From assembly GCF_018642165.1 (NCBI RefSeq), contig NZ_JAHHZM010000019.1, positions 31,252 through 95,251 of the forward strand: 64,000 nucleotides of DNA, written 5' to 3'. A program made the position numbers and the translations under genes. Shown one piece after another: positions 26,941-35,751 of the stretch. A model generated the notes under the pieces. That model searched no databases, was not told the origin of the DNA, and worked only from the letters and a program-made list of their open reading frames with translations. The first letter of the stretch is position 1, and the number at the start of each line of letters is the position of its first letter. This DNA comes from Echinicola shivajiensis. Lineage in GTDB: Bacteria > Bacteroidota > Bacteroidia > Cytophagales > Cyclobacteriaceae.

Positions 26941-28080
26941 TTATCTTAATAGGGATCGGGATATAACTATTTTTTGAATCTCGCTAGTTCCTTCATAAAT
27001 CTGAGTAATTTTTGCATCCCTCATCAGTCTTTCTACATGATATTCTTTGACAAATCCATATCCGCCATGTATTTGGACAGCTTCTATTGTAACATCCATA
27101 GCCACTTTAGAGGCATAGAGTTTGGCCATAGCGCTGGCATGGCCATAGTCCATGCCTTGGTCCTTGAGCCAAGCAGCCTTCATCACCAATAGCCTTGCAG
27201 CTTCTATCTCCGTTGCCATGTCCGCCAATTTAAATTGAATAGCTTGGTGCTGACTAATAGGCTTGCCAAAGGTTTTTCTTTCCTTGGAATAAGCAAGTGC
27301 CAACTCATATGCACCCGAGGCTATCCCCAATGCCTGTGCGGCAATCCCAATTCTTCCTCCGTCTAAGGTTTTCATCGCAAAGGAAAAACCAAAGCCGTCT
27401 TCTCCAATACGATTTTCTTTGGGAACTTTGACATCATTGAACATTAATGAATGGGTATCTGAGCCACGAATTCCTAATTTATCCTCCTTCTTTCCTACTT
27501 CGAAGCCTTCCATATCCTTCTCAAGGATAAATACAGAGATTCCTTTGTGCTTCCTTTCTGGATCTGTCTGAGCGATAACCAAATAAATACTTGCAGTATT
27601 CCCATTGGTAATCCAGTTTTTGGTACCATTGATAAGATAATGATCACCTTTATCCTCCGCAATGGTCCTTTGCGAGGTAGCATCTGAACCTGCCTCAGGC
27701 TCTGAAAGGCAGAAAGCACCAAGTACTTCCCCTGCAGCAAGGGGCTTAAGGTATTTCTCTTTTTGAGCTTCGCTGCCATATTTCTCCAATCCCCAACAAA
27801 CCAGACTATTATTTACTGACATGGCCACTGATGCGGAAGCATCAATTTTAGAAATTTCCTCTATGGCCAAGACATATGATATAGTATCCATTCCCCCTCC
27901 ATTATACTTGGGATCCACCATCATGCCTAAAAATCCCAGCTCTCCCATTTGCTTGATTTGGTCCTTAGGGAAAGTAGCATGTGTATCTCGATCAATTACT
28001 CCGGGTAAAAGTTCAGTTCGGGCGAAATCTCTTGCAGCATCTCTAACGGCTATCTGTTCTTCTGTGAGGGTAAAGTTCAT
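26941..28080 (-). CDS. Acyl-CoA dehydrogenase
   Basis: A 379-residue FAD enzyme that introduces the 2,3-double bond into acyl-CoA in beta-oxidation or amino-acid breakdown. Family motifs include LCLSEPEAGSDA-type FCLSEPEAGSDATS near 121, NGTKNWITNG near 150 and the GGYGFVKEYHVER region. Catalytic E363 is in QIYEGTSEIQ, the position used by short-chain (butyryl-CoA) type enzymes. It is separated from the Zn-protease gene by a terminator, so it is transcribed on its own. Substrate chain length is inferred only. Confidence 0.93.
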   Translation of the reverse strand: MNFTLTEEQIAVRDAARDFARTELLPGVIDRDTHATFPKDQIKQMGELGFLGMMVDPKYNGGGMDTISYVLAIEEISKIDASASVAMSVNNSLVCWGLEKYGSEAQKEKYLKPLAAGEVLGAFCLSEPEAGSDATSQRTIAEDKGDHYLINGTKNWITNGNTASIYLVIAQTDPERKHKGISVFILEKDMEGFEVGKKEDKLGIRGSDTHSLMFNDVKVPKENRIGEDGFGFSFAMKTLDGGRIGIAAQALGIASGAYELALAYSKERKTFGKPISQHQAIQFKLADMATEIEAARLLVMKAAWLKDQGMDYGHASAMAKLYASKVAMDVTIEAVQIHGGYGFVKEYHVERLMRDAKITQIYEGTSEIQKIVISRSLLR

Positions 28081-28127
28081 CTGTTTTGGGTTTATTTATA
28101 GAATAGAGGAATATAGTCCAAAAAAAC

Positions 28128-28153
28128 AAAAGGGGCAATTGCTTGCCCCTTTT
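28128..28153 (-). terminator. Terminator downstream of the Zn-protease gene
   Basis: AAAAGGGGCAA (28128-28138), loop TTGC, TTGCCCCTTTT (28143-28153): a perfect 11-base stem. On the minus strand it is followed by TGTTTTTT. It ends the panC-panD-YbhN-protease series. Confidence 0.85.
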
Positions 28154-28180
28154 CAACTATTTAATTCTATTAATTTCCTC

Positions 28181-28870
28181 TTAATCCCTGCCTCCAAAAA
28201 AGACAGAGGCATAATATGCCAAAGTAGCCAATGATGCCAAAGCAGCTACCACATAAGTCATGGCAGCCCATTTCAGGGCATCTTTAGACATGCTGTATTC
28301 TGAGGAGGTTACTATATTTCTTTCCTGCACCCAAGCCAAGGCCCTCCTACTGGCATCAAATTCCACTGGTAAAGTCACAAAGGTAAATAAAGTCATGATC
28401 CCATAGGCTCCTACCACTATCACCCCAATGAACTCATACGGCAATCCAATCAAGAACCCACCAAATAATGAAGCAATTAAGACAATGTTCAAGATTTTGC
28501 CGCTTGCATTCTGCATTGGCACCATGGCAGACCTAAGGTTTAACCAAGCATATGCCTGGGCATGCTGTACTGCGTGTCCACACTCGTGGGCTGCTACAGC
28601 TGTGGCAGCTGCGTTTCTACCATAATATACATCAGGACTCAAGTTTACTGTTTTGTTCTGTGGATTATAATGATCGGTCAATTGACCGTCCACACAATTA
28701 ACAGATACATTATGAATACCGTGATCTGCAAGCATCAATTCGGCTATTTCCTTTCCAGACAAATTAGACTGCAGAGCGGTTTGGGAATATTTCTTAAACT
28801 TACTTTTTAGCTTACTGCTTACTACAAAGCCTAAAATCCCAAATACAATTACAATTAAGATTAATAACAT
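28181..28870 (-). CDS. Membrane zinc metallopeptidase (YugP/DUF-type)
   Basis: A 229-residue neutral zinc metallopeptidase of the YugP family. The zinc motif HECGH is at 95-99 (H95, E96, H99) inside AVAAHECGHAVQHA. One N-terminal membrane helix (about 2-18) and two or three more between about 125 and 225 make it an integral membrane protein. PDVYYGRNAAAT just before the motif is typical of the family. Substrate unknown. It follows the YbhN gene by 20 bases and is the last gene of the pan cluster. Confidence 0.88.
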   Translation of the reverse strand: MLLILIVIVFGILGFVVSSKLKSKFKKYSQTALQSNLSGKEIAELMLADHGIHNVSVNCVDGQLTDHYNPQNKTVNLSPDVYYGRNAAATAVAAHECGHAVQHAQAYAWLNLRSAMVPMQNASGKILNIVLIASLFGGFLIGLPYEFIGVIVVGAYGIMTLFTFVTLPVEFDASRRALAWVQERNIVTSSEYSMSKDALKWAAMTYVVAALASLATLAYYASVFFGGRD

Positions 28871-28890
28871 ATTCTTGTTTATTTAAACAC

Positions 28891-29907
28891 CTATTTAATA
28901 CGCAACCCATCAGTTACTGGTTTTGATATCAAAGAGATTTTTGCCACAGCCAGTAAACTGATGGCACCTACCAAAACAACAATCAAAACCTGGGAACTAT
29001 GAACAATAACTGCAAATATTTTGCCCTCTTCTTCACTTAGACCATATGTCATCAAAATAAAGGCCACTAGGGCATGAAAAGTACCGATCCCTCCTTGGAC
29101 GGGGGCAATCATGCCAATACTGCCCATTACCATCACTACTAAAACGGAAGAGGGGGACAAATTGGCAGTGGAAGGAACTCCTAATGATATAAAATACATC
29201 ATCAGAAAATAAATTATCCAAATAACAATCGAAGATAGCCAAAACCCCATTCTGTGCTCCATTCTTGAAACACTTTTCAGACCGGAAATAAATTCCCGCA
29301 TAAAATGCTGGAACTTCTGAACAAGACCATGATCACGATACCTTCTCTTAATCCAGTAAATTACGATAATGAATAACAATAGCCCTCCAAGGAATAAGGG
29401 CAAATAGTTGAGCAATGCCTCTTTGAGGTTATCAACGGAAATCAAGTCTGCCGTTAAGCCCAGAAAAACATCCCGCTCCAAAATAAAGGCCAAGACAATC
29501 ACCAAAAGCATAAAGAGTAAATCTACCGAGCGCTCCAATATTACGGTCCCCAGCAATTTACTCACTTGAAGATGATTAGTTTTCTTCAAAACTCCGCACC
29601 TGGCCACTTCTCCAGCCCTTGGAATTAGCATATTCACCAGATATCCTACCATCAAAGCCCAGAAGCTCCTTGCAGTAGATATTTTTTCATCCAAATCGGC
29701 ATTGATCAACAGCTTCCAGCGCCAAGCCCTGATCCAAAACCCAAGCGTGGAAACAAAAATCGATAAGCCAATCCAAAAAAGTGAAGCCTGCTGAAGTGCA
29801 TCCAACAGGCTTTCCATTTTAATATCTTTATATAAGAACCAAAAGATCCAAATTGCCACTGAAAGTGAGACCAATACTTGGATCCACTGCTTTAGAGATA
29901 GTTTCAA
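28891..29907 (-). CDS. YbhN/UPF0104 family integral membrane protein
   Basis: A 338-residue polytopic membrane protein of the lysylphosphatidylglycerol synthase transmembrane-region family, with about eight helices. Conserved features are FWALMVGYLVNMLIPRAGEVARC at about 84-106 and the GSIGMIAPVQGGIGTFHAL region at about 259-277. Related proteins take part in lipid transport or flipping, but this one has no MprF synthase domain. Translation begins at a TTG two bases after the panD stop; the next ATG would delete the first membrane helix. Confidence 0.82.
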   Translation of the reverse strand: MKLSLKQWIQVLVSLSVAIWIFWFLYKDIKMESLLDALQQASLFWIGLSIFVSTLGFWIRAWRWKLLINADLDEKISTARSFWALMVGYLVNMLIPRAGEVARCGVLKKTNHLQVSKLLGTVILERSVDLLFMLLVIVLAFILERDVFLGLTADLISVDNLKEALLNYLPLFLGGLLLFIIVIYWIKRRYRDHGLVQKFQHFMREFISGLKSVSRMEHRMGFWLSSIVIWIIYFLMMYFISLGVPSTANLSPSSVLVVMVMGSIGMIAPVQGGIGTFHALVAFILMTYGLSEEEGKIFAVIVHSSQVLIVVLVGAISLLAVAKISLISKPVTDGLRIK

Positions 29908-29909
29908 GC

Positions 29910-30257
29910 TTATATCAATTTGTTAGCATCATCCGGAAATATCACTATTGGCTTATACTTTTTGGCCTCTTCAAAGTCCATACTTGCATAAGAAATAATA
30001 ATCACCATATCTCCCACCTGCGCTTTTCTTGCAGCAGGACCATTCAGACATACCATTCCGCTTCCTCTCTCTCCTTTGATCACATAGGTTTCCAGCCGCT
30101 CACCATTATTGATATTGACGATCTGCACCTTTTCATTCTCAATCATGTTGGCAGCATCCATCAAATCCTCATCAATAGTGATACTCCCTACATAATGGAG
30201 CTCTGCCTGTGTAATCTTAACCCTGTGAATCTTAGATTTCAATAACTGAATTTGCAT
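29910..30257 (-). CDS. panD: Aspartate 1-decarboxylase
   Basis: PanD converts aspartate to beta-alanine for pantothenate synthesis, using a pyruvoyl group made by self-cleavage. The start at 30257, the second of two adjacent ATGs, places the cleavage site Gly24-Ser25 (YVGSI) and K9 exactly where they are in E. coli PanD, so this start is preferred. [12 protein letters not shown] near 75 is the conserved hairpin. Length 115 is typical. It lies 27 bases after panC and two bases before the YbhN gene. Confidence 0.95.
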   Translation of the reverse strand: MQIQLLKSKIHRVKITQAELHYVGSITIDEDLMDAANMIENEKVQIVNINNGERLETYVIKGERGSGMVCLNGPAARKAQVGDMVIIISYASMDFEEAKKYKPIVIFPDDANKLI

Positions 30258-30287
30258 CATTCTTTAAATTTGCCACAAATTTAAACA

Positions 30288-31145
30288 TTAAATCGGTAAG
30301 TTGTCGATTAACCTTACATCTCCAACAAATGCTGCAGTGCAAAGTGAATATTTTTGACCTTGACCAAAATCCGTAATATGTTGCTCAACGACCATATTTA
30401 GGGTATCAGTTTCAACTAACTCAAAATATTCGAGTTTCACTCCATCTACCTGATTAAATTTGTGTTGTATTTTATCTCTAAGCTCAAACCATGACTTCCC
30501 TGCTAAAAGTTCATTTTTAACAAAAACCATTGACTCATAGAGCACTAAAGCCTTTTTTCTATCTTCCGCATCCAACCTTCGGTTTCTGGATGACATGGCC
30601 AAACCATCTTCTTCCCTTACAGTAGGCACCACGACCAGATCCACAGCAAAGGAAAGGTCATTGACCATCTGCCTAATAATGGCTACTTGCTGTAAATCCT
30701 TTTGCCCAAAATATGCCTTATCTGGACCAATAATATGGAACAATTTAGAAACCACTATTCCTACACCGTTAAAGTGTCCTGGCCTCATAGCTCCCTCAAG
30801 AATAGTTTCCAAAGTCCCAAAGTCCATTTTCAACTTTGCTTCCTCAGGATACATCTCCTCAACTTCAGGCAAAAACACATAATCCACTCCTTTGATCTCC
30901 AACATTTTAAGATCCTCCTCCACAGTTCTGGGATATTTCTCAAGATCAGCAAAATTATTGAATTGGGTAGGGTTCACGAAAATCGAAACCACCGTCACAT
31001 CCGAATGATATTTGGACTTTTCCACTAAATTCAGATGACCCTCATGCAAGGCCCCCATAGTGGGCACCAATCCTATCGACTGCCCTGCATTTCTGTGCTT
31101 AAACAGCTGATCTTTAGCCTGATATTTTGTTTTAAGTATTTTCAC
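30288..31145 (-). CDS. panC: Pantothenate synthetase
   Basis: PanC condenses pantoate with beta-alanine using ATP, the last step of vitamin B5 synthesis. The 285-residue protein shows PTMGALHEGHLNLV at 28-41 (HIGH-like H34 and H37), FGQKDLQQ near 150 and the KMSKS-like SSRNRRL near 190. Translation appears to start at a GTG (31145), since no in-frame ATG is available and MKILKTKYQ aligns with other PanC proteins. It is first in the panC-panD-YbhN-protease operon, next to its beta-alanine supplier. Confidence 0.94.
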   Translation of the reverse strand: MKILKTKYQAKDQLFKHRNAGQSIGLVPTMGALHEGHLNLVEKSKYHSDVTVVSIFVNPTQFNNFADLEKYPRTVEEDLKMLEIKGVDYVFLPEVEEMYPEEAKLKMDFGTLETILEGAMRPGHFNGVGIVVSKLFHIIGPDKAYFGQKDLQQVAIIRQMVNDLSFAVDLVVVPTVREEDGLAMSSRNRRLDAEDRKKALVLYESMVFVKNELLAGKSWFELRDKIQHKFNQVDGVKLEYFELVETDTLNMVVEQHITDFGQGQKYSLCTAAFVGDVRLIDNLPI

Positions 31146-31228
31146 TTGCCATTGGATTTAGCTTTGCAAAATAGGAGCAAAAGTAAATTATTCTGGATAA
31201 TATCAATGGGTTTTTGTAATTTTTTTTG

Positions 31229-31236
31229 TATCTTTG
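31229..31236 (+). promoter_or_regulatory. Candidate -7 promoter box upstream of the GT5-like gene
   Basis: TATCTTTG matches TAnnTTTG and lies 37 bases before the ATG at 31273. No convincing -33 box lies at the normal spacing; a TTTG at 31213-31216 is too close. Confidence 0.4.
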
Positions 31237-31272
31237 TAGTCCCGTATTATCCCTCAATAAAAAAAACAAGAT

Positions 31273-32088
31273 ATGTCTAAACTTCGTATTCTCTACGTAG
31301 CAAGTGAAATCAATCCATTTCTTCAAACCTCTGAGGTTGCCAACTTTGTCAGGGCTTTACCACAGGCCATGCAAGAGAAAGGAATGGAAATCCGTATTCT
31401 TGTTCCTAGATTTGGATTGATCAATGAAAGAAAGAACAGGTTGCATGAAGTGGTAAGACTTTCAGGAATCAACATTTCTGTCGGTGAGGAAGAAAAACCA
31501 TTGATTATCAAGGTGGCTTCAATCCCTAACGCGAAACTTCAAGTATATTTTATTGACAATGAAGACTATTTTCAGAGGAAAAGCGTTTTCTTTGACAAAC
31601 AAGAAAAATTCTATGAAGACAATGACGAAAGAGCCATTTTCTTCTGTAAAGGAGTAATTGAAACAGTTAAAAAATTAGGCTGGGCGCCAGACGTTGTTCA
31701 CTGTAATGACTGGATGACGAGTCTGATTCCATTATACCTAAAAACGACCTATAAAAACGAACCGTTGTTCAAAGACACAAAATCAGTCTTTACTATTTAT
31801 AATAACGGATTTAATCATAAATTTGGCGATGATTTGTTGGAGAAAGTAAAAATGGTTGACATTGATGACAGCATCCTTGCTCCTTTAAAGTCTAAGGACT
31901 ATGAAGGCTTCCTTAAAATAGGAATGGAATATGCAGATGTGGTTATCAAGGGCGATGAAATCTCTGACAGTCTGAATCAAATCATTGAAGAGTGCTCTAA
32001 AGATAAAAAGTGTGAGATTAACAACGAAGAAGAAGAAGAACAACTTTTTGAAAGTTACTACAACATCTATACGGACCTGGCAGGCTAA
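31273..32088 (+). CDS. Half-length glycogen/starch synthase-like protein (GT5 N-terminal domain only)
   Basis: A 271-residue protein that matches only the N-terminal starch-synthase catalytic domain (GT5). Recognisable stretches are ILYVASEINPFLQTSE, VHCNDWMTSLIPLYLK (compare VHAHDWHAGLAPAYL of GlgA) and SVFTIYNNGFNHKF. Full GlgA is about 480 residues; the C-terminal domain with the ADP-sugar site is missing. The N-terminal K-x-G-G motif (KTGGL in E. coli) is replaced by QTSEV at 18-22, so the ADP-glucose lysine is lost. The C-terminus is very acidic (NNEEEEEQ). It is thus unlikely to make glycogen and looks like a retained pseudoenzyme. The DUF4270 gene overlaps its end. Confidence 0.75.
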   Translation: MSKLRILYVASEINPFLQTSEVANFVRALPQAMQEKGMEIRILVPRFGLINERKNRLHEVVRLSGINISVGEEEKPLIIKVASIPNAKLQVYFIDNEDYFQRKSVFFDKQEKFYEDNDERAIFFCKGVIETVKKLGWAPDVVHCNDWMTSLIPLYLKTTYKNEPLFKDTKSVFTIYNNGFNHKFGDDLLEKVKMVDIDDSILAPLKSKDYEGFLKIGMEYADVVIKGDEISDSLNQIIEECSKDKKCEINNEEEEEQLFESYYNIYTDLAG

Positions 32089-33436
32089 GCTTGCTGGTCT
32101 CTTATTAGTTTCTACCACGTTAAATAGTTCCTGTACCGATCCTTCTGATGTTGGATTGATATTGGACCCAGATATAAATCAGATAGGGGTTTTCTACGCA
32201 GAAATACCCCTTTCTGCTTATTTGGTGGATGTAGATTCTATGAATACCACCAATCCATTCCGATTAGTAGTCGGAGGCGATAATAGTGAGTATTTCGGTA
32301 GGACCGAATCTATCGGTTATAGTAGGATGAGCTTTGATCCTGATAGGACCAAACCAAGTACCGACGCCATTTTTGACTCGGCCAGATTCAATTTAAATAT
32401 CACCTCCTTGACGGCAGAAGATTTAGACAACCTCAAAAGCTTTTCTGCCCATAAACTCACGGAACCGATATTAGATACCACTTATTATAATTTCGATCAC
32501 TTAGATTACGAGGAAAGTCCCTTTGCTGCCGGATCTTTTATGCTAAAGGAAAATTCCGACACATTGGTAGCCATGAATATGGATGAAGCCTTCGCAATGG
32601 ATCTTTTCACTAAGCTGCAAAATGATGATCCTGTCTTTAATAATATTTTTTCATTTAGAAATTACTTCCCTGGTTTTGCCCTAAAGGGAAATCCTGACGA
32701 AGAAACTGCTATCAACGTATCCGCTGGAGAAGCTACCGGGATCAAAATTTATTATCATGAAGATGAAGACGACACTGTTTCCACTTCTTATACAATCTAC
32801 ACATTAGAATCCAGGCATTTTAATGGAATTCTGACAGAAAAAACCGGTACTCCTACTCAGGTAGTGGTAGAGAAAAACCAAGCCTATGACGTTGGAAATC
32901 TAGTTGGTGGAAAAAATCTTTTGGGATTAGTGGTAAAATTAGACATGGAACCACTTTCAAATTTCCTAGATACCTTAGAAAATGTTACCTTCAACCAAGC
33001 GCTATTGGAGCTAGGACCTGTTGAGAATTTTCCTGATGGTAAACTTCCACCTGCGAGTTTAATCCCTTACTTCACGGATGAAACCAACAAAATACTTACT
33101 AGGGAAACGGATGGTATTCTTTTATCCATTCAGTCAGATGGATACAATCAAACTGTAACTGATGAAGATGGCAATGTAATCCCTGCATTTACACCAGCAG
33201 GAGCTAACCCATTACTCTTCAATTCTGAAAAGTTCAATTACGAAATTAGCATAAGCTCATATGTTAATTCCCTTTTCAGAACTGATGTAGCAAGAACCGA
33301 TATTTTATTATACCCAAGAACCCCAAGTACTCAAGGCTCTCCATACTATCAACCTGACGAGATCCGTTCTCTAAGAGAATATGTACTGAACCAAAACTCT
33401 ATCAAACTTAAAATTTTCTATACTAAAATGAGATAG
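32048..33436 (+). CDS. DUF4270 lipoprotein
   Basis: A Bacteroidota-specific secreted lipoprotein of unknown function, here about 462 residues. There is no ATG near the 5' end. A TTG at 32048 gives MKVTTTSIRTWQAKLAG, then LLLVSTTLNSSC, a classical signal with lipobox LNSSC; an earlier TTG at 31985 is possible but gives a poor signal. TDPSDVGLILDPD follows the cysteine, as in DUF4270 proteins. With this start the gene overlaps the GT5-like gene by 41 bases in another frame, and glmS begins 39 bases after its stop. The association with the GT5-like gene suggests a shared function, not established. Confidence 0.72.
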   Translation: MKVTTTSIRTWQAKLAGLLLVSTTLNSSCTDPSDVGLILDPDINQIGVFYAEIPLSAYLVDVDSMNTTNPFRLVVGGDNSEYFGRTESIGYSRMSFDPDRTKPSTDAIFDSARFNLNITSLTAEDLDNLKSFSAHKLTEPILDTTYYNFDHLDYEESPFAAGSFMLKENSDTLVAMNMDEAFAMDLFTKLQNDDPVFNNIFSFRNYFPGFALKGNPDEETAINVSAGEATGIKIYYHEDEDDTVSTSYTIYTLESRHFNGILTEKTGTPTQVVVEKNQAYDVGNLVGGKNLLGLVVKLDMEPLSNFLDTLENVTFNQALLELGPVENFPDGKLPPASLIPYFTDETNKILTRETDGILLSIQSDGYNQTVTDEDGNVIPAFTPAGANPLLFNSEKFNYEISISSYVNSLFRTDVARTDILLYPRTPSTQGSPYYQPDEIRSLREYVLNQNSIKLKIFYTKMR

Positions 33437-33475
33437 CTTTAAATAAATTTCCGACCCTAATAAACAAAAACTTTT

Positions 33476-35317
33476 ATGTGTGGAATTGTAGCCTATGTTG
33501 GCAAGCAGGAAGCCCTGCCTGTCATCATAAAAGGCCTAAAAAGACTCGAATATCGAGGCTATGACAGTGCCGGTGTGGCCTTACTAAATGAAGCCGGCCT
33601 GAATGTCTACAAAAAAAAAGGGAAAGTTTCCGAATTGGAAAACTCCCTTTTGGACAACACCAACCTCCATTCCCATATCGGGATAGGTCATACGAGATGG
33701 GCAACGCATGGTGAACCCAACGATGTAAATGCCCACCCTCATTATTCCTCATCAGAAAATTTCGCCATGATCCATAACGGGATCATCGAAAACTATGATG
33801 TGTTGAAAACTGACCTGATCAATAAGGGATATACCTTTCACAGTGAAACAGACTCCGAAGTCTTCATCAACTTTATCGAAGACATTTATCAAAACAACAA
33901 CTGCAGCATAGAAGAGGCTGTGCGCTTGGCCCTACATAAAATTGTGGGTGCTTATGCAATTGTTTTGATGCACAAGGATGAACCGGACACACTGATAGCT
34001 GCCAGAAAGGGATCTCCTTTGGTTATTGGAGTTGGTCAAGACGAATTCTTCCTGGCTTCCGACGCAACACCTATCGTGGAATACACCAACCAGGTCGTAT
34101 ACTTGGACGACTATGAAATTGCCGTAATCCGGGATGCCAAACTACAGATCAAGACCATTGAAAATGTAGAAACCCACCCTTATATCAACCAATTGGAGAT
34201 GGAATTGGAATCCATCGAAAAGGGTGGATTTGATCACTTTATGCTTAAAGAGATCAGCGAGCAGCCCAGATCCATTGCAGATTGTATGCGTGGTAGGCTG
34301 GATGCGAAAGGAGGCAGGCTGGTCTTAGGTGGATTGAGGGACTATATGAACAAGTTCCAAAATGCTGACAGGATCATCATCACGGCTTGTGGCACCAGCT
34401 GGCATGCCGGATTGGTCGCAGAATACCTCTTTGAAGAATTCGCCAGGGTACCCGTTGAGGTGGAATATGCTTCAGAATTCAGGTACAGAAATCCTGTGAT
34501 CAACAGCAAGGATTTTGTCATTGCCATTTCCCAGTCAGGTGAAACAGCCGATACTTTGGCGGCTATTGAGCTGGCCAAATCTAAGGGAGCAACCATCTTT
34601 GGCGTATGTAATGTAGTAGGATCTTCCATCGCCAGGGCAACGCATGCGGGTTCATATACCCATGCCGGCCCGGAAATCGGGGTCGCCTCCACAAAAGCTT
34701 TTACAGCCCAAATCTCCGTGCTTTCCATGATGGCCCTTATGCTAGGTTATCAAAGAGGCACTTTGCCTGAAAGCAAATACATGCAGCTTTTAAGTGAATT
34801 GGAAGCCATTCCTGCAAAAGTTGAAAAGGCCTTGAAGTTAAATGAGCAGATAGAAAAAATATCCGCACAGTATAAAGACGCAAGTAACTTCCTTTACCTA
34901 GGTAGGGGATATAATTTCCCTGTTGCTCTGGAAGGAGCTTTGAAGCTAAAAGAAATTTCCTACATCCATGCAGAAGGATACCCTGCCGCTGAAATGAAGC
35001 ACGGACCTATTGCTTTGATTGACGAGGAAATGCCCGTTGTTTTCATTGCTACCCAAGACAGTTCCTATGAAAAAGTAGTCAGCAATATCCAAGAGGTAAA
35101 AGCGAGAAAAGGAAAGATCATAGCTGTAGTAACTGAAGGTGATCAAACCGTGAAGAAAATGGCCGATCATGTCATTGAAATCCCTAAGGCCCATGAAGCC
35201 TTTGTCCCTTTGATTTCTGTGATTCCTTTGCAGCAGCTTTCTTACCATATCGCAGTGATGCGAGGCTGTAATGTCGACCAACCTAGAAATCTGGCAAAGT
35301 CCGTTACAGTAGAGTAA
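33476..35317 (+). CDS. glmS: Glutamine-fructose-6-phosphate aminotransferase (isomerizing)
   Basis: GlmS makes glucosamine-6-phosphate from fructose-6-phosphate and glutamine, the first step toward UDP-GlcNAc for the cell wall. The 613-residue protein has its N-terminal nucleophile C2 (MCGIVAYVG), the glutaminase motifs RGYDSAG at 27-33, HTRWATHG at 72-79 and HNGIIENY near 99, and two SIS domains with ITACGTSWHAG and SQSGETADT near 355. The C-terminal LAKSVTVE is conserved. No glmS ribozyme is visible in the 39 bases upstream. Terminated by a hairpin. Confidence 0.96.
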   Translation: MCGIVAYVGKQEALPVIIKGLKRLEYRGYDSAGVALLNEAGLNVYKKKGKVSELENSLLDNTNLHSHIGIGHTRWATHGEPNDVNAHPHYSSSENFAMIHNGIIENYDVLKTDLINKGYTFHSETDSEVFINFIEDIYQNNNCSIEEAVRLALHKIVGAYAIVLMHKDEPDTLIAARKGSPLVIGVGQDEFFLASDATPIVEYTNQVVYLDDYEIAVIRDAKLQIKTIENVETHPYINQLEMELESIEKGGFDHFMLKEISEQPRSIADCMRGRLDAKGGRLVLGGLRDYMNKFQNADRIIITACGTSWHAGLVAEYLFEEFARVPVEVEYASEFRYRNPVINSKDFVIAISQSGETADTLAAIELAKSKGATIFGVCNVVGSSIARATHAGSYTHAGPEIGVASTKAFTAQISVLSMMALMLGYQRGTLPESKYMQLLSELEAIPAKVEKALKLNEQIEKISAQYKDASNFLYLGRGYNFPVALEGALKLKEISYIHAEGYPAAEMKHGPIALIDEEMPVVFIATQDSSYEKVVSNIQEVKARKGKIIAVVTEGDQTVKKMADHVIEIPKAHEAFVPLISVIPLQQLSYHIAVMRGCNVDQPRNLAKSVTVE

Positions 35318-35341
35318 AAATAAACATCCAAAACAAACAAT

Positions 35342-35382
35342 AAAGGCTCAGGACCAAAACGGTTCCGAGCCTTTTATTTTTA
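35342..35382 (+). terminator. Terminator after glmS
   Basis: AAAGGCTC (35342-35349) pairs with GAGCCTTT (35367-35374) in a longer, slightly interrupted hairpin with loop AAAAC, followed by TATTTTTA. Confidence 0.8.
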
Positions 35383-35751
35383 CTTCTATATGATTTACTG
35401 TGGATAACTTTTAATTTGTTTGTCAAATTTCAGAGTGACTTTCACCTCATCCCGTTTGTTACTTTTTTCCTACAGGTGAAAAAAGTAACAAAAAACCCCG
35501 CCGCTATACATCTATTGAGCTAAAATTAAAACCCGCCCTCATGCAGGCAAACTCCTCCTGCATAGCTGACTGCGGCCTCTTTGTTTAGCATTCCGTCAAA
35601 CGAGCCTGTCTTCTTATTTACCCACTTCTTTAATTTCTTAACACTCAATATCTGTAAGGCGGATTTGCAAACACACTAAAGATCTCCTGCGACAGGTTAG
35701 CTAGGATGGTCTTCCTTATTAAGGTTTAGCCACACTATTCCAATTAGAGCC
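35383..35751. repeat. Palindromic intergenic repeat region
   Basis: Noncoding stretch between glmS and the convergent T9SS gene. It holds a perfect 15-base inverted repeat TTTGTTACTTTTTTC / GAAAAAAGTAACAAA at 35455-35469 and 35478-35492, then ACCCCGCCGC, and a second small hairpin ATGCAGG/CCTGCAT at 35541-35563. The first palindrome has the look of the repeated TTGTTACTTTTTT-type elements I know from Cytophagales genomes. The second part contains TGACTGCGGCCTC and other GC-richer patches. No reading frame longer than about 50 codons stands out. Confidence 0.55.

Noticed and set aside
31273..32088. Annotation as a working glycogen synthase (glgA)
   Set aside because: The substrate lysine motif and the whole C-terminal domain are missing, and no other glycogen genes adjoin it.
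33437..33475. glmS ribozyme or riboswitch before glmS
   Set aside because: Only 39 bases separate the genes, and no conserved core is visible.
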